Below, one piece after another: positions 26,459 to 38,040 of a DNA stretch of 57,949 nt; within the stretch, counting starts at the first letter, position 1, and each line of letters starts with the position of its first letter. Below the pieces are notes generated by a model. That model was given only the letters and a program-made list of their open reading frames with translations, was not told the DNA's origin and did not search any database. Made by a program: the position numbers and the translations under genes. Origin of the DNA: Clostridia bacterium (GTDB lineage: Bacteria; Bacillota; Clostridia; UBA1212; UBA1255); NCBI GenBank assembly GCA_017620915.1, contig JAFZSK010000052.1, positions 1 through 57,949 on the forward strand, in the 5' to 3' direction.

Positions 26459-29400
26459 ACTTTCAACAACTCCAGTGTGTCATGCAGATAGTCTTTTTCT
26501 TTCGCGCCGGGCGTGAACGTGAACGTCACGATGGCGCCGGTCCTGGTGCGGGAGATCCGCAGCCGTTTGCGGTAAAGTTCATAGAATTTCAGCAGATCCG
26601 GGTCGTTCTCGGAGATGCCTTCGCGGACCAGGGACTGATTGGCGTTGTGCACCGCGCCGGAAGCGCCGTTCGCATTGCCGCCGTCTCCGGTCCCGGTGTA
26701 CAGCATTACTCTGTTGTCCGCGCGCTTTTCGATGACCGACGTGAAGCCCACCTGCTCCGCGTAGTGGCGGATGCGGGAGACGGTCATCAGGTTCAGCACG
26801 TTGTCCGGCACGTCGCCGAAGCGGTCCACCAGTTCGTCCGTGAGCTCCATAACGTCCTCGTCGTTCTCCACATTGGCGATCTTTTTGTATATTTCGAAGC
26901 GCGCCGCTTCGTTTTCGATGTATCCGGGGTCAATATAAGCCCCCAGCCCCATCTCCACGCTGCACTTGCCCGGCGCGGTATGCTTCACGCCGCCGTTCTG
27001 CACTTCCTCCAGCACCTCGGCCAGCAGGCGGCAATACGTTTCGTACCCCACCGCCGCGATCTGCCCGTGCTGCTGTTCGCCCAGCACGCTGCCCGCGCCG
27101 CGTATCTCCAGATCCCGCAGCGCGATCTTGAAACCGGAGCCGAATTCGGTGTTCTCGCGGATCGCTCTCAGGCGCTTTTCCGCCACCTCTCCCGGCTCGC
27201 CGCCCTGGCGGTAGGTGATGTACGCGTACGCCTGCCGCGTTGACCTACCGACGCGCCCCCGCAGCTGGTACAGCTGGGAGAGGCCCATGCGTTCGCCGTT
27301 TTCCACAATTACTGTATTGACGTTGGGCATATCCAGCCCGGATTCGATGATGGTGGTGCACAGCAGCACATCGAACTCGCCGTGGTAGAACTCCAGCATG
27401 ATCTGCTCCAGCTCGCGCTCGCCCATCTGGCCGTGGGCGGCAACGATCCTCGCCTCCGGCACCAGCTCCCGGAGCTCCCGCAGCTTGGAATCCATCGTCT
27501 GCACCCGGTTGTACAGGTAAAACACCTGCCCGCCGCGCGCGAGCTCGCGGTAGATCGCGTTTTTCACCATCCCGCCGTCCCATTCGGCCACATATGTTTG
27601 CACCGGCAGCCGGTCGCGGGGCGGATCTTCCAGCACCGAAATGTCCCGGATCCCCGACAGCGACATGTGCAGCGTGCGGGGTATCGGTGTTGCGGACAAC
27701 GCCAGCGTATCCACCGCGGGATATTTCTCCTTGAGTTTCTCTTTATGTTTCACGCCGAAGCGCTGCTCTTCGTCAATGACCACCAGCCCCAGATCCTTGA
27801 ACGTGATCTTGTCGTTGACCAGCGCGTGGGTGCCCACAACGATATCCAGGCTCCCGTCCGCCAGCGCCGCCATGATCTGCTTGCGCTCTTTCGCGGAGCG
27901 GAACCGGCACAGATAATCCACTTTGATCGGGTATTTCTTAAAGCGCTCCACAAAATTGTTGTAGTGCTGCTGCGCCAGCACGGTCGTGGGTACCAGAAAC
28001 GCTACCTGTTTGCCCTCTACCACCGCTTTGAACGCGGCCCTGAGCGCCACTTCCGTCTTGCCGAACCCCACGTCGCCGCACAGCAGGCGGTCCATTGGGT
28101 TCGGTTTTTCCATATCCGTCTTGATCTCTTCGGTGCAGCGCAGCTGGTCGTCGGTCTCCTCGTACGGGAACTCCGCCTCGAAATCCTTCTGCCACTCCGT
28201 GTCCCGGTCGAACGCAAAGCCGCGCATCTGCGAACGGCGGGCGTACAGTTCCACCAGTTCCCGGGCGTATATGCGGAGGTTGCCCTTCACGCGGCCGGTG
28301 ACTTTCTGCCACTCGGAGCTGCCCAGTTTGCTGAGCTGCGGCTCGGATTCGTCGGTATTGATGTACTTCTGCACGCTGTCCAGCTGGTGCGTAGGCACGA
28401 AAATCACGCCGTCGTCGCGGTACAGGATCTTGATGTAGTCTTTTTTATTGCCGTCAACGATGATCGGCTCGATCCCGGCGAACCGCCCGATGCCGTGCAC
28501 GTCGTGGACGACCAGATCTCCCACGTGCAGATCCGCAAACGAGGTCAACGCGGCGCCCCGCAGCTTCTTTTTGGCCCGCGCTTTGGCGTGGCGGAACACC
28601 AGCCCGTCGCCGACGGCAACGACTTTAAGCTCGGGATAAACGAACCCCTCAGACAGTGTGCCGCGCTTCACGGTAATTTTGTTTTCAAGGGCGTTATCTG
28701 TCAAAAACGCATTAAAATACCGTAATCTGCCCTCGGATTCGCTGAAAATACATACAGAATATTGCAGATCCAGCCATTTCTGCATGGTGGCGAGAAGCTG
28801 GTCCGCGTTGTCCGCCAGCGCCTCCGGCGTGCGGCAATTGACCCGAATCACCCGGCCCTGCGCGCCGCCGCCGACGGATGCATTGTCGAACGGCTCCAGA
28901 AACGCCGTTGACAACGCGCCGCCGCGCAGCATTGCCAGCGCCTCATCGCCGCTCTGCACGTAGTTTATTGTGCGGTCCGGCAGCCCGGAATTGTCCCGCA
29001 CCGTCTCGCAGATGCGCACGTACTCGTCCTGCGCGCGGTTAGCCGCCTCCACGCCTTCCCGCACGTCGAAAAACAGCACGGGCACGCGGCCGGTGTAGTC
29101 GAAGATCGTGGTGTTGGTACCGGTGATGTACGCCAGATACCGGTCGTACCCGCCGAAACTCGCAAACGGCTTGATCCGCTCGATGTCCGCGCGCAGTTTG
29201 GACGCCGCCGAAGACCGCGGATCCAGCCCCAGAAGTTCCGCCTTCAGGTCGGTGCGCACGTGGAGCGCCTGCTTTTCGTCCCAGATATATGTTTCACGCT
29301 CCGGCAGCACCGTTAACCGGCCTTCCGGCGCGATCGTGCGCTGACTCACCACGTCAAAGGCGCGCAGCGTGTCTATTTCGTTGTCAAAAAACTCTATCCG

Positions 29401-29976
29401 GTACGGATTCGCCGCGCCGCAGGGATAAATATCCAGAATATCGCCCCGGACCGCGAACTGCCCTTTGCCATCCACCTGAGTCACGCGGATATAGCCGAGC
29501 TGCGTCAGCCGGTCCGCCAGTTCCGCGGGTTCGTGAATATCACCGGGGGCAACGGTCAGCGCCGCGCTTTCGATATACCGCTTTTCCGGCAGATGCTGCG
29601 CCGCGGCGGCGGGGGTCAATATCAGCACATCCCACGCGCCTGTTGCCAGGGCGTACAGAGTCTTGACCCGCTCCCCTTCCGTTTCGCTGCTGCGGGCGTC
29701 AACGTCGTACAGCATGTACTCCAGCGGCCGCAGCGTCAATATCCGCTCCGCGCCGAAGTCCCCAAGCGTCAGCAGATCGCTCTTTATTTTGCCCACGGAC
29801 AGCTCGTTCGGGGCGACTACGATGAATTTTGACCCGGTCTCCGCAAAAAACGCGCACGCAAAATGCGCTGACGCGCCGCTCCCCGGCCCCGTCAGCGTTA
29901 TATTGCCGCCGCGTATTTTCAACCCGGCCAGCGCGTCCCTGAACGCCACTGAGCCGCGTATCTGGTCAAATATCAA
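26440..29976 (-). CDS. mfd: Transcription-repair coupling factor
   Basis: DNA translocase that removes stalled RNA polymerase at lesions and recruits UvrA. The 1178 residues have the full family layout. The N-terminus is UvrB-like. The CarD-like RNA polymerase-interaction domain has GDLVVHDVHGIGRFAGIEPI. The helicase core has Walker A GDVGFGKTEVALRAAFKA, VIDEEQRFG, LSATPIPRTL and the downstream QLRGRVGRS. The C-terminal TRCF domain includes ERPV-type segments around MELTDELVDRFGDVPDNV. The start at 29976 overlaps the pth stop (ATGA). It lies in a serS-pth-mfd run, a common pth-mfd pairing in Bacillota. Confidence 0.97.
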   Translation of the reverse strand: MIFDQIRGSVAFRDALAGLKIRGGNITLTGPGSGASAHFACAFFAETGSKFIVVAPNELSVGKIKSDLLTLGDFGAERILTLRPLEYMLYDVDARSSETEGERVKTLYALATGAWDVLILTPAAAAQHLPEKRYIESAALTVAPGDIHEPAELADRLTQLGYIRVTQVDGKGQFAVRGDILDIYPCGAANPYRIEFFDNEIDTLRAFDVVSQRTIAPEGRLTVLPERETYIWDEKQALHVRTDLKAELLGLDPRSSAASKLRADIERIKPFASFGGYDRYLAYITGTNTTIFDYTGRVPVLFFDVREGVEAANRAQDEYVRICETVRDNSGLPDRTINYVQSGDEALAMLRGGALSTAFLEPFDNASVGGGAQGRVIRVNCRTPEALADNADQLLATMQKWLDLQYSVCIFSESEGRLRYFNAFLTDNALENKITVKRGTLSEGFVYPELKVVAVGDGLVFRHAKARAKKKLRGAALTSFADLHVGDLVVHDVHGIGRFAGIEPIIVDGNKKDYIKILYRDDGVIFVPTHQLDSVQKYINTDESEPQLSKLGSSEWQKVTGRVKGNLRIYARELVELYARRSQMRGFAFDRDTEWQKDFEAEFPYEETDDQLRCTEEIKTDMEKPNPMDRLLCGDVGFGKTEVALRAAFKAVVEGKQVAFLVPTTVLAQQHYNNFVERFKKYPIKVDYLCRFRSAKERKQIMAALADGSLDIVVGTHALVNDKITFKDLGLVVIDEEQRFGVKHKEKLKEKYPAVDTLALSATPIPRTLHMSLSGIRDISVLEDPPRDRLPVQTYVAEWDGGMVKNAIYRELARGGQVFYLYNRVQTMDSKLRELRELVPEARIVAAHGQMGERELEQIMLEFYHGEFDVLLCTTIIESGLDMPNVNTVIVENGERMGLSQLYQLRGRVGRSTRQAYAYITYRQGGEPGEVAEKRLRAIRENTEFGSGFKIALRDLEIRGAGSVLGEQQHGQIAAVGYETYCRLLAEVLEEVQNGGVKHTAPGKCSVEMGLGAYIDPGYIENEAARFEIYKKIANVENDEDVMELTDELVDRFGDVPDNVLNLMTVSRIRHYAEQVGFTSVIEKRADNRVMLYTGTGDGGNANGASGAVHNANQSLVREGISENDPDLLKFYELYRKRLRISRTRTGAIVTFTFTPGAKEKDYLHDTLELLKVWAKIC

Positions 29977-30692
29977 GCGTTATCACCCACTGTCCCGGCA
30001 TCAGGTGCCGCTTTTGACGCGCTGTGGGGCGAGTTGAAGGCGCTCATGGTCTTCTCGCAGCCGTTGTCCACGATGGACAGCACCGCGTCCGCCGCTTTTG
30101 CCTCCGCCACCGCCACGGTTGTCCGCTCTTCCTCGCTGAACCGGCCCAGCACGAAGTCTTTCATGTCCATCAGCACCGGCTTTTTGCCGATACCCACCCG
30201 GACGCGCGGAAAGCTGTCCGTATTGGTGTAACCGAGCACTGATTTCATGCCGTTATGCGTCCCCGCGCTGCCTTTCGCGCGCACGCGGATCGCACCGGTC
30301 TCCAGATCGCTGTCGTCGTATATCACGATCAACCGCTCTTCGGGCAATTTATACCAGCTGAGCGCCTCGGCCACGCTTTCGCCGCTGGCGTTCATGTACG
30401 TGTACGGCCACAACAGCACCAGCCGCGCGTCTCCGTGATCCGCCTCGCGGACAACGCCCTTGAACCGGTGCTTCGCCGCCCCCGCGTTCAGCTTGTCCGC
30501 CAGCTTGTCCAGCGCCCGGAAACCGCAATTGTGCCGCGTATCCGCGTATTCCGGCCCGAAATTGCCCAGACCGGCCACAAGCCACACCGTTTTGGCCGGT
30601 GTGGCTTCGTTTTTCTTTGCCTCCGCCTTGGCCGCGCGGGCCGCCGCGAGACGTTCTATATGCTTCTGTTTACACTTTTCCCAGAAACTCAT
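29973..30692 (-). CDS. pth: Peptidyl-tRNA hydrolase
   Basis: Releases peptides from prematurely dropped peptidyl-tRNAs. The core from residue about 36 on has the catalytic His region [18 protein letters not shown], the YMNASGES loop, and [19 protein letters not shown] followed by THNGMKS. At 239 residues it is about 45 longer than usual. The excess is a Lys/Ala-rich, probably helical N-terminal extension ([19 protein letters not shown]) and a short tail. The start at 30692 overlaps the serS stop and ends by overlapping mfd, so all three are translationally coupled. Confidence 0.95.
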   Translation of the reverse strand: MSFWEKCKQKHIERLAAARAAKAEAKKNEATPAKTVWLVAGLGNFGPEYADTRHNCGFRALDKLADKLNAGAAKHRFKGVVREADHGDARLVLLWPYTYMNASGESVAEALSWYKLPEERLIVIYDDSDLETGAIRVRAKGSAGTHNGMKSVLGYTNTDSFPRVRVGIGKKPVLMDMKDFVLGRFSEEERTTVAVAEAKAADAVLSIVDNGCEKTMSAFNSPHSASKAAPDAGTVGDNA

Positions 30693-31954
30693 TTGATCAC
30701 ATCGGTGCCCATGTACTTTCTGAGCGCCTCGGGCACGACCACGCTGCCGTCCGCCTGCTGGTAATTCTCGAGAATTGCCGCCGTGGTGCGTCCGATAGCC
30801 AGGCCGGAACCGTTCAGCGTATGCACAAACTGCGCTTTGTCCTTGGGCCCGTTCTTGTATCTAATGTTGGCCCGGCGCGCCTGGAACGCCTCAAAGTCGC
30901 TGCAGGACGAGATCTCCACATAACGGCCGTAGCTGGGCATCCAGACTTCGATATCGTACGTCATCGCGGACGAGAAGCCCAGGTCGCCGGCGCACAACCG
31001 CACCACGCGGTACGGCAGTTTCAGCTCCTGCAGTATCATCTCGGCTTCGTGCGTCAAGTCTTCCAGCTCCGCATAGGACGTCTCCGGCGTGGTGAATTTG
31101 ACCAGTTCGACTTTATTGAACTGATGCTGACGCACCAATCCGCGGGTGTCGCGGCCGGCAGACCCGGCTTCCTGACGGAAACACGCGGAATACGCGCAGT
31201 ACTTGATGGGCAATCTGCTGCCGTCCAAAATCTCGTCGCGGTGCATATTGGTGACCGGAACTTCCGCCGTGGGGATCATGAAGTAATCCGTGCCGGTGAT
31301 CTTGAACGCGCCGTCTTCAAATTTGGGCAATTGACCGGTGCCGGTCATGCTGGCGCGATTGACCATAAACGGCGGGAAAATCTCGGTATAGCCGTGCGCG
31401 GTGTGGTAATCCAGCATGAAGTTGCCGATGGAGCGCTCCAGCCGCGCGCCGAGGCCGCGGTAGAACGTGAAACGCGTGCCGGTAACTTTGCCGGCGGTCT
31501 CCGGATCAAGAATGTTCAGCGAGGCGCCGAGATCCCAGTGCGCTTTGGGCTCAAAGTCGAACTTGGTAGGCTCGCCGAAACGGCGGATCTCCAGATTGTC
31601 CCGATCGTCAACACCGTCAGGCACCAGAGGATTAGGCATATTCGGAATAGTCAGCATAATGCCTTCCATGCGGGTGTCAACATCCTTGATCTGCGCGTCC
31701 AGATCTTTTACTTTGTCGGCAATTTCCTTCATCTCCGCCATCAGTCCGGAGATATCTTTGCCTTCTTTTTTATAACCCGGGATCAGCTTGGAAGCCGCGT
31801 TCCGCTTGCTCTTCAGACTCTCGGTCTCTGCAATGAGTTCACGACGCTTTTTGTCCAGTCCCAGAAACTCCGACAGATCTATCTTGGAGTGGCGTTTTTC
31901 AAGCGCTTTTACCAGAATGTCCGGATCCTGTCTGATTGCCTTAATGTCTAACAT
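30689..31954 (-). CDS. serS: Seryl-tRNA synthetase
   Basis: Charges tRNA-Ser with serine. The 421-residue class II synthetase has the N-terminal helical tRNA-binding arm (about 30-100), motif 2 ([16 protein letters not shown]) and motif 3 ([16 protein letters not shown]). ATG at 31954 follows AAGGAAG. Only 44 bases separate it from the DUF4446 gene, too short for a T-box leader; no T-box is seen. It heads the serS-pth-mfd run. Confidence 0.97.
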   Translation of the reverse strand: MLDIKAIRQDPDILVKALEKRHSKIDLSEFLGLDKKRRELIAETESLKSKRNAASKLIPGYKKEGKDISGLMAEMKEIADKVKDLDAQIKDVDTRMEGIMLTIPNMPNPLVPDGVDDRDNLEIRRFGEPTKFDFEPKAHWDLGASLNILDPETAGKVTGTRFTFYRGLGARLERSIGNFMLDYHTAHGYTEIFPPFMVNRASMTGTGQLPKFEDGAFKITGTDYFMIPTAEVPVTNMHRDEILDGSRLPIKYCAYSACFRQEAGSAGRDTRGLVRQHQFNKVELVKFTTPETSYAELEDLTHEAEMILQELKLPYRVVRLCAGDLGFSSAMTYDIEVWMPSYGRYVEISSCSDFEAFQARRANIRYKNGPKDKAQFVHTLNGSGLAIGRTTAAILENYQQADGSVVVPEALRKYMGTDVIK

Positions 31955-31998
31955 TTTAAAAACTTCCTTTCAAAAATGTTGTTAATATATTGCTAATA

Positions 31999-32484
31999 TT
32001 ATAATATTTTTGTTACCTTGCTGCGGGAAACCGCTTCTTTTTCCTCGTCCGAGAGCGGATAGTCGCTCACACCGTCTTCTATTTGTTTTACATATAGGTT
32101 CATTCCGTTGCGGTACATCAATGCGGTCAATACGAGTCCGTCTTTCTTTGCGTTGGTAATTCCGACGGAATAACTGGCTCTGCCCTCGTTTTTGTCGGCA
32201 GCAAAATACCGGACAACATTCACCTTGTCCAGACTGCTTTGCTGCTTTGTTTCCAGCGTATCCAGCCGTTCGTCTATATCGGTCAATTTATTGTTGAGTT
32301 CGAGCTCGGTCATATTGCCGTTATACTTGCCGCGGCCGCGCAACTGCTCGATTGCGCTATCCAGCTCGTTGATCCGCTGCTGCGCTCGTCTTAGCCGGAG
32401 CGACTGCACTATCAGAACAAATAAAACGACCAGAAACAGCAGCGCGATTATCGCTGCGGACAATATCAGTGTTTCTTTGTTCAA
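31999..32484 (-). CDS. DUF4446 membrane protein, parB-linked
   Basis: 161-residue protein with one N-terminal membrane helix (about 7-28), then a coiled-coil-like charged stretch (QRINELDSAIEQL, LNNKLTDIDERLDTLETK) and a compact C-terminal domain beginning VNVVRYFAADKNEGRASYSVGITN. This matches DUF4446, a family usually encoded just downstream of parB in Clostridia; no function is established. The start is TTG at 32484 with GGAGGG nine bases upstream. A parS site lies in the 44-base gap from parB. Confidence 0.85.
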   Translation of the reverse strand: MNKETLILSAAIIALLFLVVLFVLIVQSLRLRRAQQRINELDSAIEQLRGRGKYNGNMTELELNNKLTDIDERLDTLETKQQSSLDKVNVVRYFAADKNEGRASYSVGITNAKKDGLVLTALMYRNGMNLYVKQIEDGVSDYPLSDEEKEAVSRSKVTKIL

Positions 32485-32504
32485 TTCTGCGTCCCTCCTT
32501 TCAT

Positions 32505-32520
32505 TGTTTCACGTGAAACA
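32505..32520. promoter_or_regulatory. parS site 1
   Basis: Perfect TGTTTCACGTGAAACA, the conserved ParB-loading palindrome, in the parB-DUF4446 gap. Confidence 0.95.
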
Positions 32521-32528
32521 ATTTCATT

Positions 32529-33425
32529 TCACGGTTTCCTCAGTAAGTATTCCAATAAACGCTCGCGTTCGTCTTTAGAATAATATTCTATAACGATCTT
32601 GCCCCGGCCGCCGCGGTCGTCCAGTTTAACTTTGGTACCCAGCGAGGACCGCAGCTGGTTCTGCATATATTCAATATCGCGGCTGATTGAAGCGTTTACG
32701 TTAGAATCTGCGGTGTCAAGCGCTTTATCTACCGCTTTATCGTCATCTTCAGTTGATTTGCCGCGTTTTTGCAGCTGTTTGACAAGCGCTTCAATCTGAC
32801 GAGCGTTTAAACCACGTTCTACAATAGCATTGGCAACGGTAATCTGCTGTTCCGGTGTCAACGCCAGCAACGGCCGCGCCTGTCCGGCAGTTAATTGACC
32901 GTTTATAATCAGTTCCTGCACTTTTTCATCCAGATTCAACAGACGCATGCGGTTGGCGATCTCACTGCGGCTCTTATTTCCAACAATTCCGGCTAGTTCC
33001 TCTTGAGTGAGTTCATAATCAACTACTAATTGGCGGTATGCAAGTGCTTCTTCGATAGGATTTAAATCTTCACGCTGAATATTCTCTATCAGAGCCAGCT
33101 CGCGCATCTCTTTAGGTGTTACATCTTTAATTATTACCGGAATTTTTAGCAGTCCGGCCATACGCGCCGCTCGCCAGCGGCGTTCGCCGGCAATAATTGT
33201 ATAGCCATTTGTGCTTTTATTTACAACAATTGGCTGGATGAGCCCGTGTTCACGTATAGAATCAGCCAGATCTTCGAGTTTTTCCGGGTCAAAAACTTTA
33301 CGCGGCTGGTCCTTAGCCGGTTCCACGGACATTATATCCACTTCAGTAATTCCGGTATCAATGGAATTTTCCACCAGCAAAGCGCCCAATCCTTTGCCTA
33401 AACCGCCTTTTTTAACAGTAGCCAT
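32529..33425 (-). CDS. parB: Chromosome partition protein ParB (Spo0J)
   Basis: CTP-dependent DNA clamp that loads at parS and spreads to organise origins. The 298 residues keep all canonical motifs: an N-terminal ParA-stimulating KGGLGKGLGALL, CTP-binding GERRWRAA (80-87) and ENIQRED (114-120), the helix-turn-helix at about 139-165 that reads parS, and a C-terminal dimer domain ending LDDRGGRGKIVIEYYSKDE. AGGAGG precedes ATG 33425. It sits 17 bases after parA. Three parS sites are within 2 kb. Codon use here is more AT-rich than in neighbouring genes. Confidence 0.97.
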   Translation of the reverse strand: MATVKKGGLGKGLGALLVENSIDTGITEVDIMSVEPAKDQPRKVFDPEKLEDLADSIREHGLIQPIVVNKSTNGYTIIAGERRWRAARMAGLLKIPVIIKDVTPKEMRELALIENIQREDLNPIEEALAYRQLVVDYELTQEELAGIVGNKSRSEIANRMRLLNLDEKVQELIINGQLTAGQARPLLALTPEQQITVANAIVERGLNARQIEALVKQLQKRGKSTEDDDKAVDKALDTADSNVNASISRDIEYMQNQLRSSLGTKVKLDDRGGRGKIVIEYYSKDERERLLEYLLRKP

Positions 33426-33442
33426 ATAAAAACCTCCTGAGA

Positions 33443-34210
33443 TCAGCGCTTAGATGCCGCTAAAAATTCTTCTGTAAACTTCTGATAGGCCTTAGCGCCT
33501 TTAGAGTTTTTATCATATAAAACGATCGGTAAGCCGTAACTGGGTGCTTCGGAAAGTCTAACGTTACGCGGGATCGCGGTTTTGTACACTTTAGCATCAA
33601 AATGATTTCGCACTTCATCTGCAACTTCAACAGAGAGCCTGGTGCGGTTGTTGAACATTGTCAACAGCACACCTTCCAGATAAAGTGACGGATTCAGGCG
33701 GCGCTGCACGATCTTGACCGTCTCCATCAGTTGAGTGAGGCCTTCCAGCGCAAAATATTCGCTCTGAATAGGAACCAGCACAGAATTGGCCGCGGTCAAT
33801 GCATTCAGCGTCAACAAGCCAAGCGACGGGGGACAGTCAATAATAATGAAATCAAATTCGTCCGTTGCTTTACTTAGCGCATCTTTTAAAATAGACTCTC
33901 GCGAGATCTGACTGACCAATTCGACCTCGGCACCGGCCAGATCCATACTGGAAGGACAGAGCATCAGACGATCCTGGGGTGTTTTGACGACCGCGTCCTG
34001 TATAGCCACGTCATTTATGATCACATCATAGATCGAACGACCAATCGATTTCTTTTCTACGCCCAGGCCGGTAGTAGAATTGCCCTGGGGATCCATATCG
34101 ATCAGCAGCGTCTTTTTTTTATGATAAGCCAGACACGCGCTCAGGTTTATGGCGGTAGTTGTTTTGCCGACACCGCCTTTTTGGTTCGCTATTGCCACTA
34201 TTTTTGCCAT
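33443..34210 (-). CDS. parA: Chromosome partition ATPase ParA (Soj)
   Basis: Deviant Walker-type ATPase of 255 residues that segregates origins with ParB and, in Bacillus, also modulates DnaA. The P-loop QKGGVGKTTTAINL with the signature Lys begins at residue 10; DPQGNSTTGLG and IIDCPPSLGLLTLNA follow. The start at 34210 gives MAKIVAIANQKGG and has GAGG about nine bases upstream. An in-frame ATG at 34225 would add five residues and has no ribosome site. A promoter and a parS site lie directly upstream. Confidence 0.97.
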   Translation of the reverse strand: MAKIVAIANQKGGVGKTTTAINLSACLAYHKKKTLLIDMDPQGNSTTGLGVEKKSIGRSIYDVIINDVAIQDAVVKTPQDRLMLCPSSMDLAGAEVELVSQISRESILKDALSKATDEFDFIIIDCPPSLGLLTLNALTAANSVLVPIQSEYFALEGLTQLMETVKIVQRRLNPSLYLEGVLLTMFNNRTRLSVEVADEVRNHFDAKVYKTAIPRNVRLSEAPSYGLPIVLYDKNSKGAKAYQKFTEEFLAASKR

Positions 34211-34252
34211 AGTGAATGCCCTCATTTCAGACTGTCATACACACCGAGCAAA

Positions 34253-34268
34253 TGTTTCACGTGAAACA
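34253..34268. promoter_or_regulatory. parS site 2
   Basis: Perfect TGTTTCACGTGAAACA in the predicted 5' untranslated region of parA, so ParB loading here could affect parAB transcription. Confidence 0.95.
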
Positions 34269-34285
34269 CTCCATTCGGTTCTTAT

Positions 34286-34314
34286 AGTATACTCTGTTTT
34301 TTGATCAATTTCAA
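34286..34314 (-). promoter_or_regulatory. Promoter for parA-parB
   Basis: On the minus strand, TTGAAA (34309-34314), 17-base spacer, TATACT (34286-34291), with parS site 2 a few bases downstream of the expected start. Confidence 0.65.
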
Positions 34315-34368
34315 TAAAAACCAATCAATTCGCTCGCTATATTATATATAATAATGTTGCGTTTGGAG

Positions 34369-34384
34369 TGTTTCACGTGAAACA
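34369..34384. promoter_or_regulatory. parS site 3, in an extended palindrome
   Basis: Perfect TGTTTCACGTGAAACA; the symmetry continues outward so that 34365-34388 is a 24-bp perfect palindrome (half-site GGAGTGTTTCAC). It lies between parA and the gyrB stop. The rest of 34226-34484 is AT-rich and holds no gene. Confidence 0.95.
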
Positions 34385-34484
34385 CTCCGATTATCTGACG
34401 CAGTTATGTTGTTAATAATTTGTTTTTTCGACGGCCGGCAATTTATTTTAGTAAATTTTGTATTGTCTGCTCGAAATTTATTGC

Positions 34485-36467
<1,983 letters not shown>

Positions 36468-36755
36468 TTAATTTATCCTCCGTAAAAGCGTGCGGCGGCT
36501 GCCGCCGGTGACGCGTTTGTAAAGTGTCATGGTGGAAACGGGGGAAATATATACGCGGCTGACGCCTTCGGTGTCGGCCAGTATGAAAGATTTGGGCATT
36601 TCGCCGCGGTCAACGACGTTCACGGTGAAGCCTTCTTCCTGCGATGCCAGCAGAAATTCGGCGGTGCTTTTCATCGTGGTGGTCACTTCCAGATCGAAGA
36701 TACCGACGATGTCCGTGTCGCGTATGCAGCCGTTGTCTCCTATATGCAAATACAC
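36468..36755 (-). CDS. remB: RemB-like DUF370 protein
   Basis: 95-residue DUF370 protein. MYLHIGDNGCIRDTDIVGIF and SFILADTEGVSRVYISPVST match the small RemB/YaaB protein encoded between recF and gyrB in Bacillus, where it has been linked to extracellular-matrix regulation. GTG start at 36755 with GAGGGG eight bases upstream. The stop abuts the gyrB start. Its promoter overlaps the recF stop codon. Confidence 0.88.
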   Translation of the reverse strand: MYLHIGDNGCIRDTDIVGIFDLEVTTTMKSTAEFLLASQEEGFTVNVVDRGEMPKSFILADTEGVSRVYISPVSTMTLYKRVTGGSRRTLLRRIN

Positions 36756-36842
36756 AAAAAAGCCCCTCGTTTTGTTTTGAAGGCGGGTTCCGGTTTTTAT
36801 GTATCTTTGTACCGATAAAACACAAAGCGCCTTACAGAGGCA

Positions 36843-36871
36843 ATTATACCACTTTTTTTAAATTATATCAA
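36843..36871 (-). promoter_or_regulatory. Promoter for remB-gyrB
   Basis: On the minus strand, TTGATA (36866-36871), 17-base spacer, TATAAT (36843-36848). The -35 hexamer lies at the very end of recF and the spacer covers its stop codon. Confidence 0.7.
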
Positions 36872-38038
36872 CTGTATCTCGCCGGATTTTACAAAAAAGA
36901 TTTTGGCGTCGCGCTTCACGTGGCCGGGCAGTTCGCCGAGGGAGGCGGTGGTGATGAATGTCTGGTATCCTTCGATACTGCTGAGCAGCAGGCTGCTGCG
37001 TTTTTCGTCCAGTTCCGAGAACACGTCATCCAGCAAAAGGACGGGTTTCCGGCCGGTCTTGCGGTATAAAAGCAGGATCTGGGCGAGCTTTATCGACAGC
37101 ACCGCGGTGCGTTTCTGGCCCTGAGAACCGAACCGGCGCAGTTCCATGCCGTTCAGCTCGATCTGCACGTCATCGTTCTGCGGACCGTACAGCGAGTGCT
37201 GGCGTTCGATTTCGCGGCTCTTGCGGGCGGTCAATAATTCTAAAAACTCTGTTTTTATTGCGTTCTGCACGGCGGCGGGGTCAATGTTTTCGGCTTCCGG
37301 CACATCCGTCGCGGTCTCCGGGGAAGGCGCGGGGGCGGAAGCACGGAAATTCGGCACATATTTGAGCGTCAACGCCTCTCCGCCGGAGATCTGCCCGTTT
37401 TTTTCAGCGGCCAGCTGCTCCAGTTCCGCACAGAAGCGGGCACGTTTTTCGGCAATTGACGCACCATAAGCAGCGAGCTGCTCGTTGTACACGTCCAGCA
37501 GCGCGTCGGCGGAAGATCCGGTGCTTCCGGTTCTGCCGCAGTCACGCAGCAGGAAGTTCTTCTGCGCCAGCGTTTTGTTGTACTGCTGCAGGTTGAAATA
37601 GTGGGACGGATGGAGCTGGGAGATGACAATGTCCAGCATTTTCCGGCGGACGGAGGGACCTTCGTTGACGATGTCCAGGTCTTCCGGCGAGAAAATGACG
37701 GACAGCAGGCTGCCCATCAGATGACCGAGTTTGCGGAGGTAAAGGCCGTTGACCCGCGCCGCTTTTTCGCCGGTCTCCTTGAATAAGACCGCGATGTTTT
37801 CCGTGATATCGTCGCCGAGTTCGGCAGAAATGCGAAAGTGGTCCGTGCCAGTGAGGATCAGGTCGTTGTCCTTGCTGTAGCGGAAGGAGCGGCCGATAGC
37901 GCAGTAAAAAATCGACTCTATAATATTAGTTTTGCCCTGACCGTTGTCTCCGTAAAAGATGTTGACACCGGGGCCGAATTGCGCGTCGAGGGTGCTGTAA
38001 TTACGGAAATTTGTCAGGGCAAGCCGTTTTACGAACAT
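36863..38038 (-). CDS. recF: DNA replication and repair protein RecF
   Basis: SMC-like ATPase of 391 residues that helps load RecA at gaps. Walker A is GDNGQGKTNIIESIFYC (about 31-47). The signature region contains DLDIVNEGPSVRRKMLDIV, and Walker B is LLLDDVFSELDEKR near 330. A Pro/Ala-rich insertion (ASAPAPSPETATDVPEAEN) is unusual. It starts two bases after the dnaN stop; the small S4-domain gene (yaaA/rlbA) often found between dnaN and recF is missing. Confidence 0.96.
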   Translation of the reverse strand: MFVKRLALTNFRNYSTLDAQFGPGVNIFYGDNGQGKTNIIESIFYCAIGRSFRYSKDNDLILTGTDHFRISAELGDDITENIAVLFKETGEKAARVNGLYLRKLGHLMGSLLSVIFSPEDLDIVNEGPSVRRKMLDIVISQLHPSHYFNLQQYNKTLAQKNFLLRDCGRTGSTGSSADALLDVYNEQLAAYGASIAEKRARFCAELEQLAAEKNGQISGGEALTLKYVPNFRASAPAPSPETATDVPEAENIDPAAVQNAIKTEFLELLTARKSREIERQHSLYGPQNDDVQIELNGMELRRFGSQGQKRTAVLSIKLAQILLLYRKTGRKPVLLLDDVFSELDEKRSSLLLSSIEGYQTFITTASLGELPGHVKRDAKIFFVKSGEIQLI

Positions 38039-38040
38039 GA

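Noticed and set aside
31955-31998. T-box leader for serS
   Set aside because: Only 44 bases are available and no specifier or antiterminator features are present.
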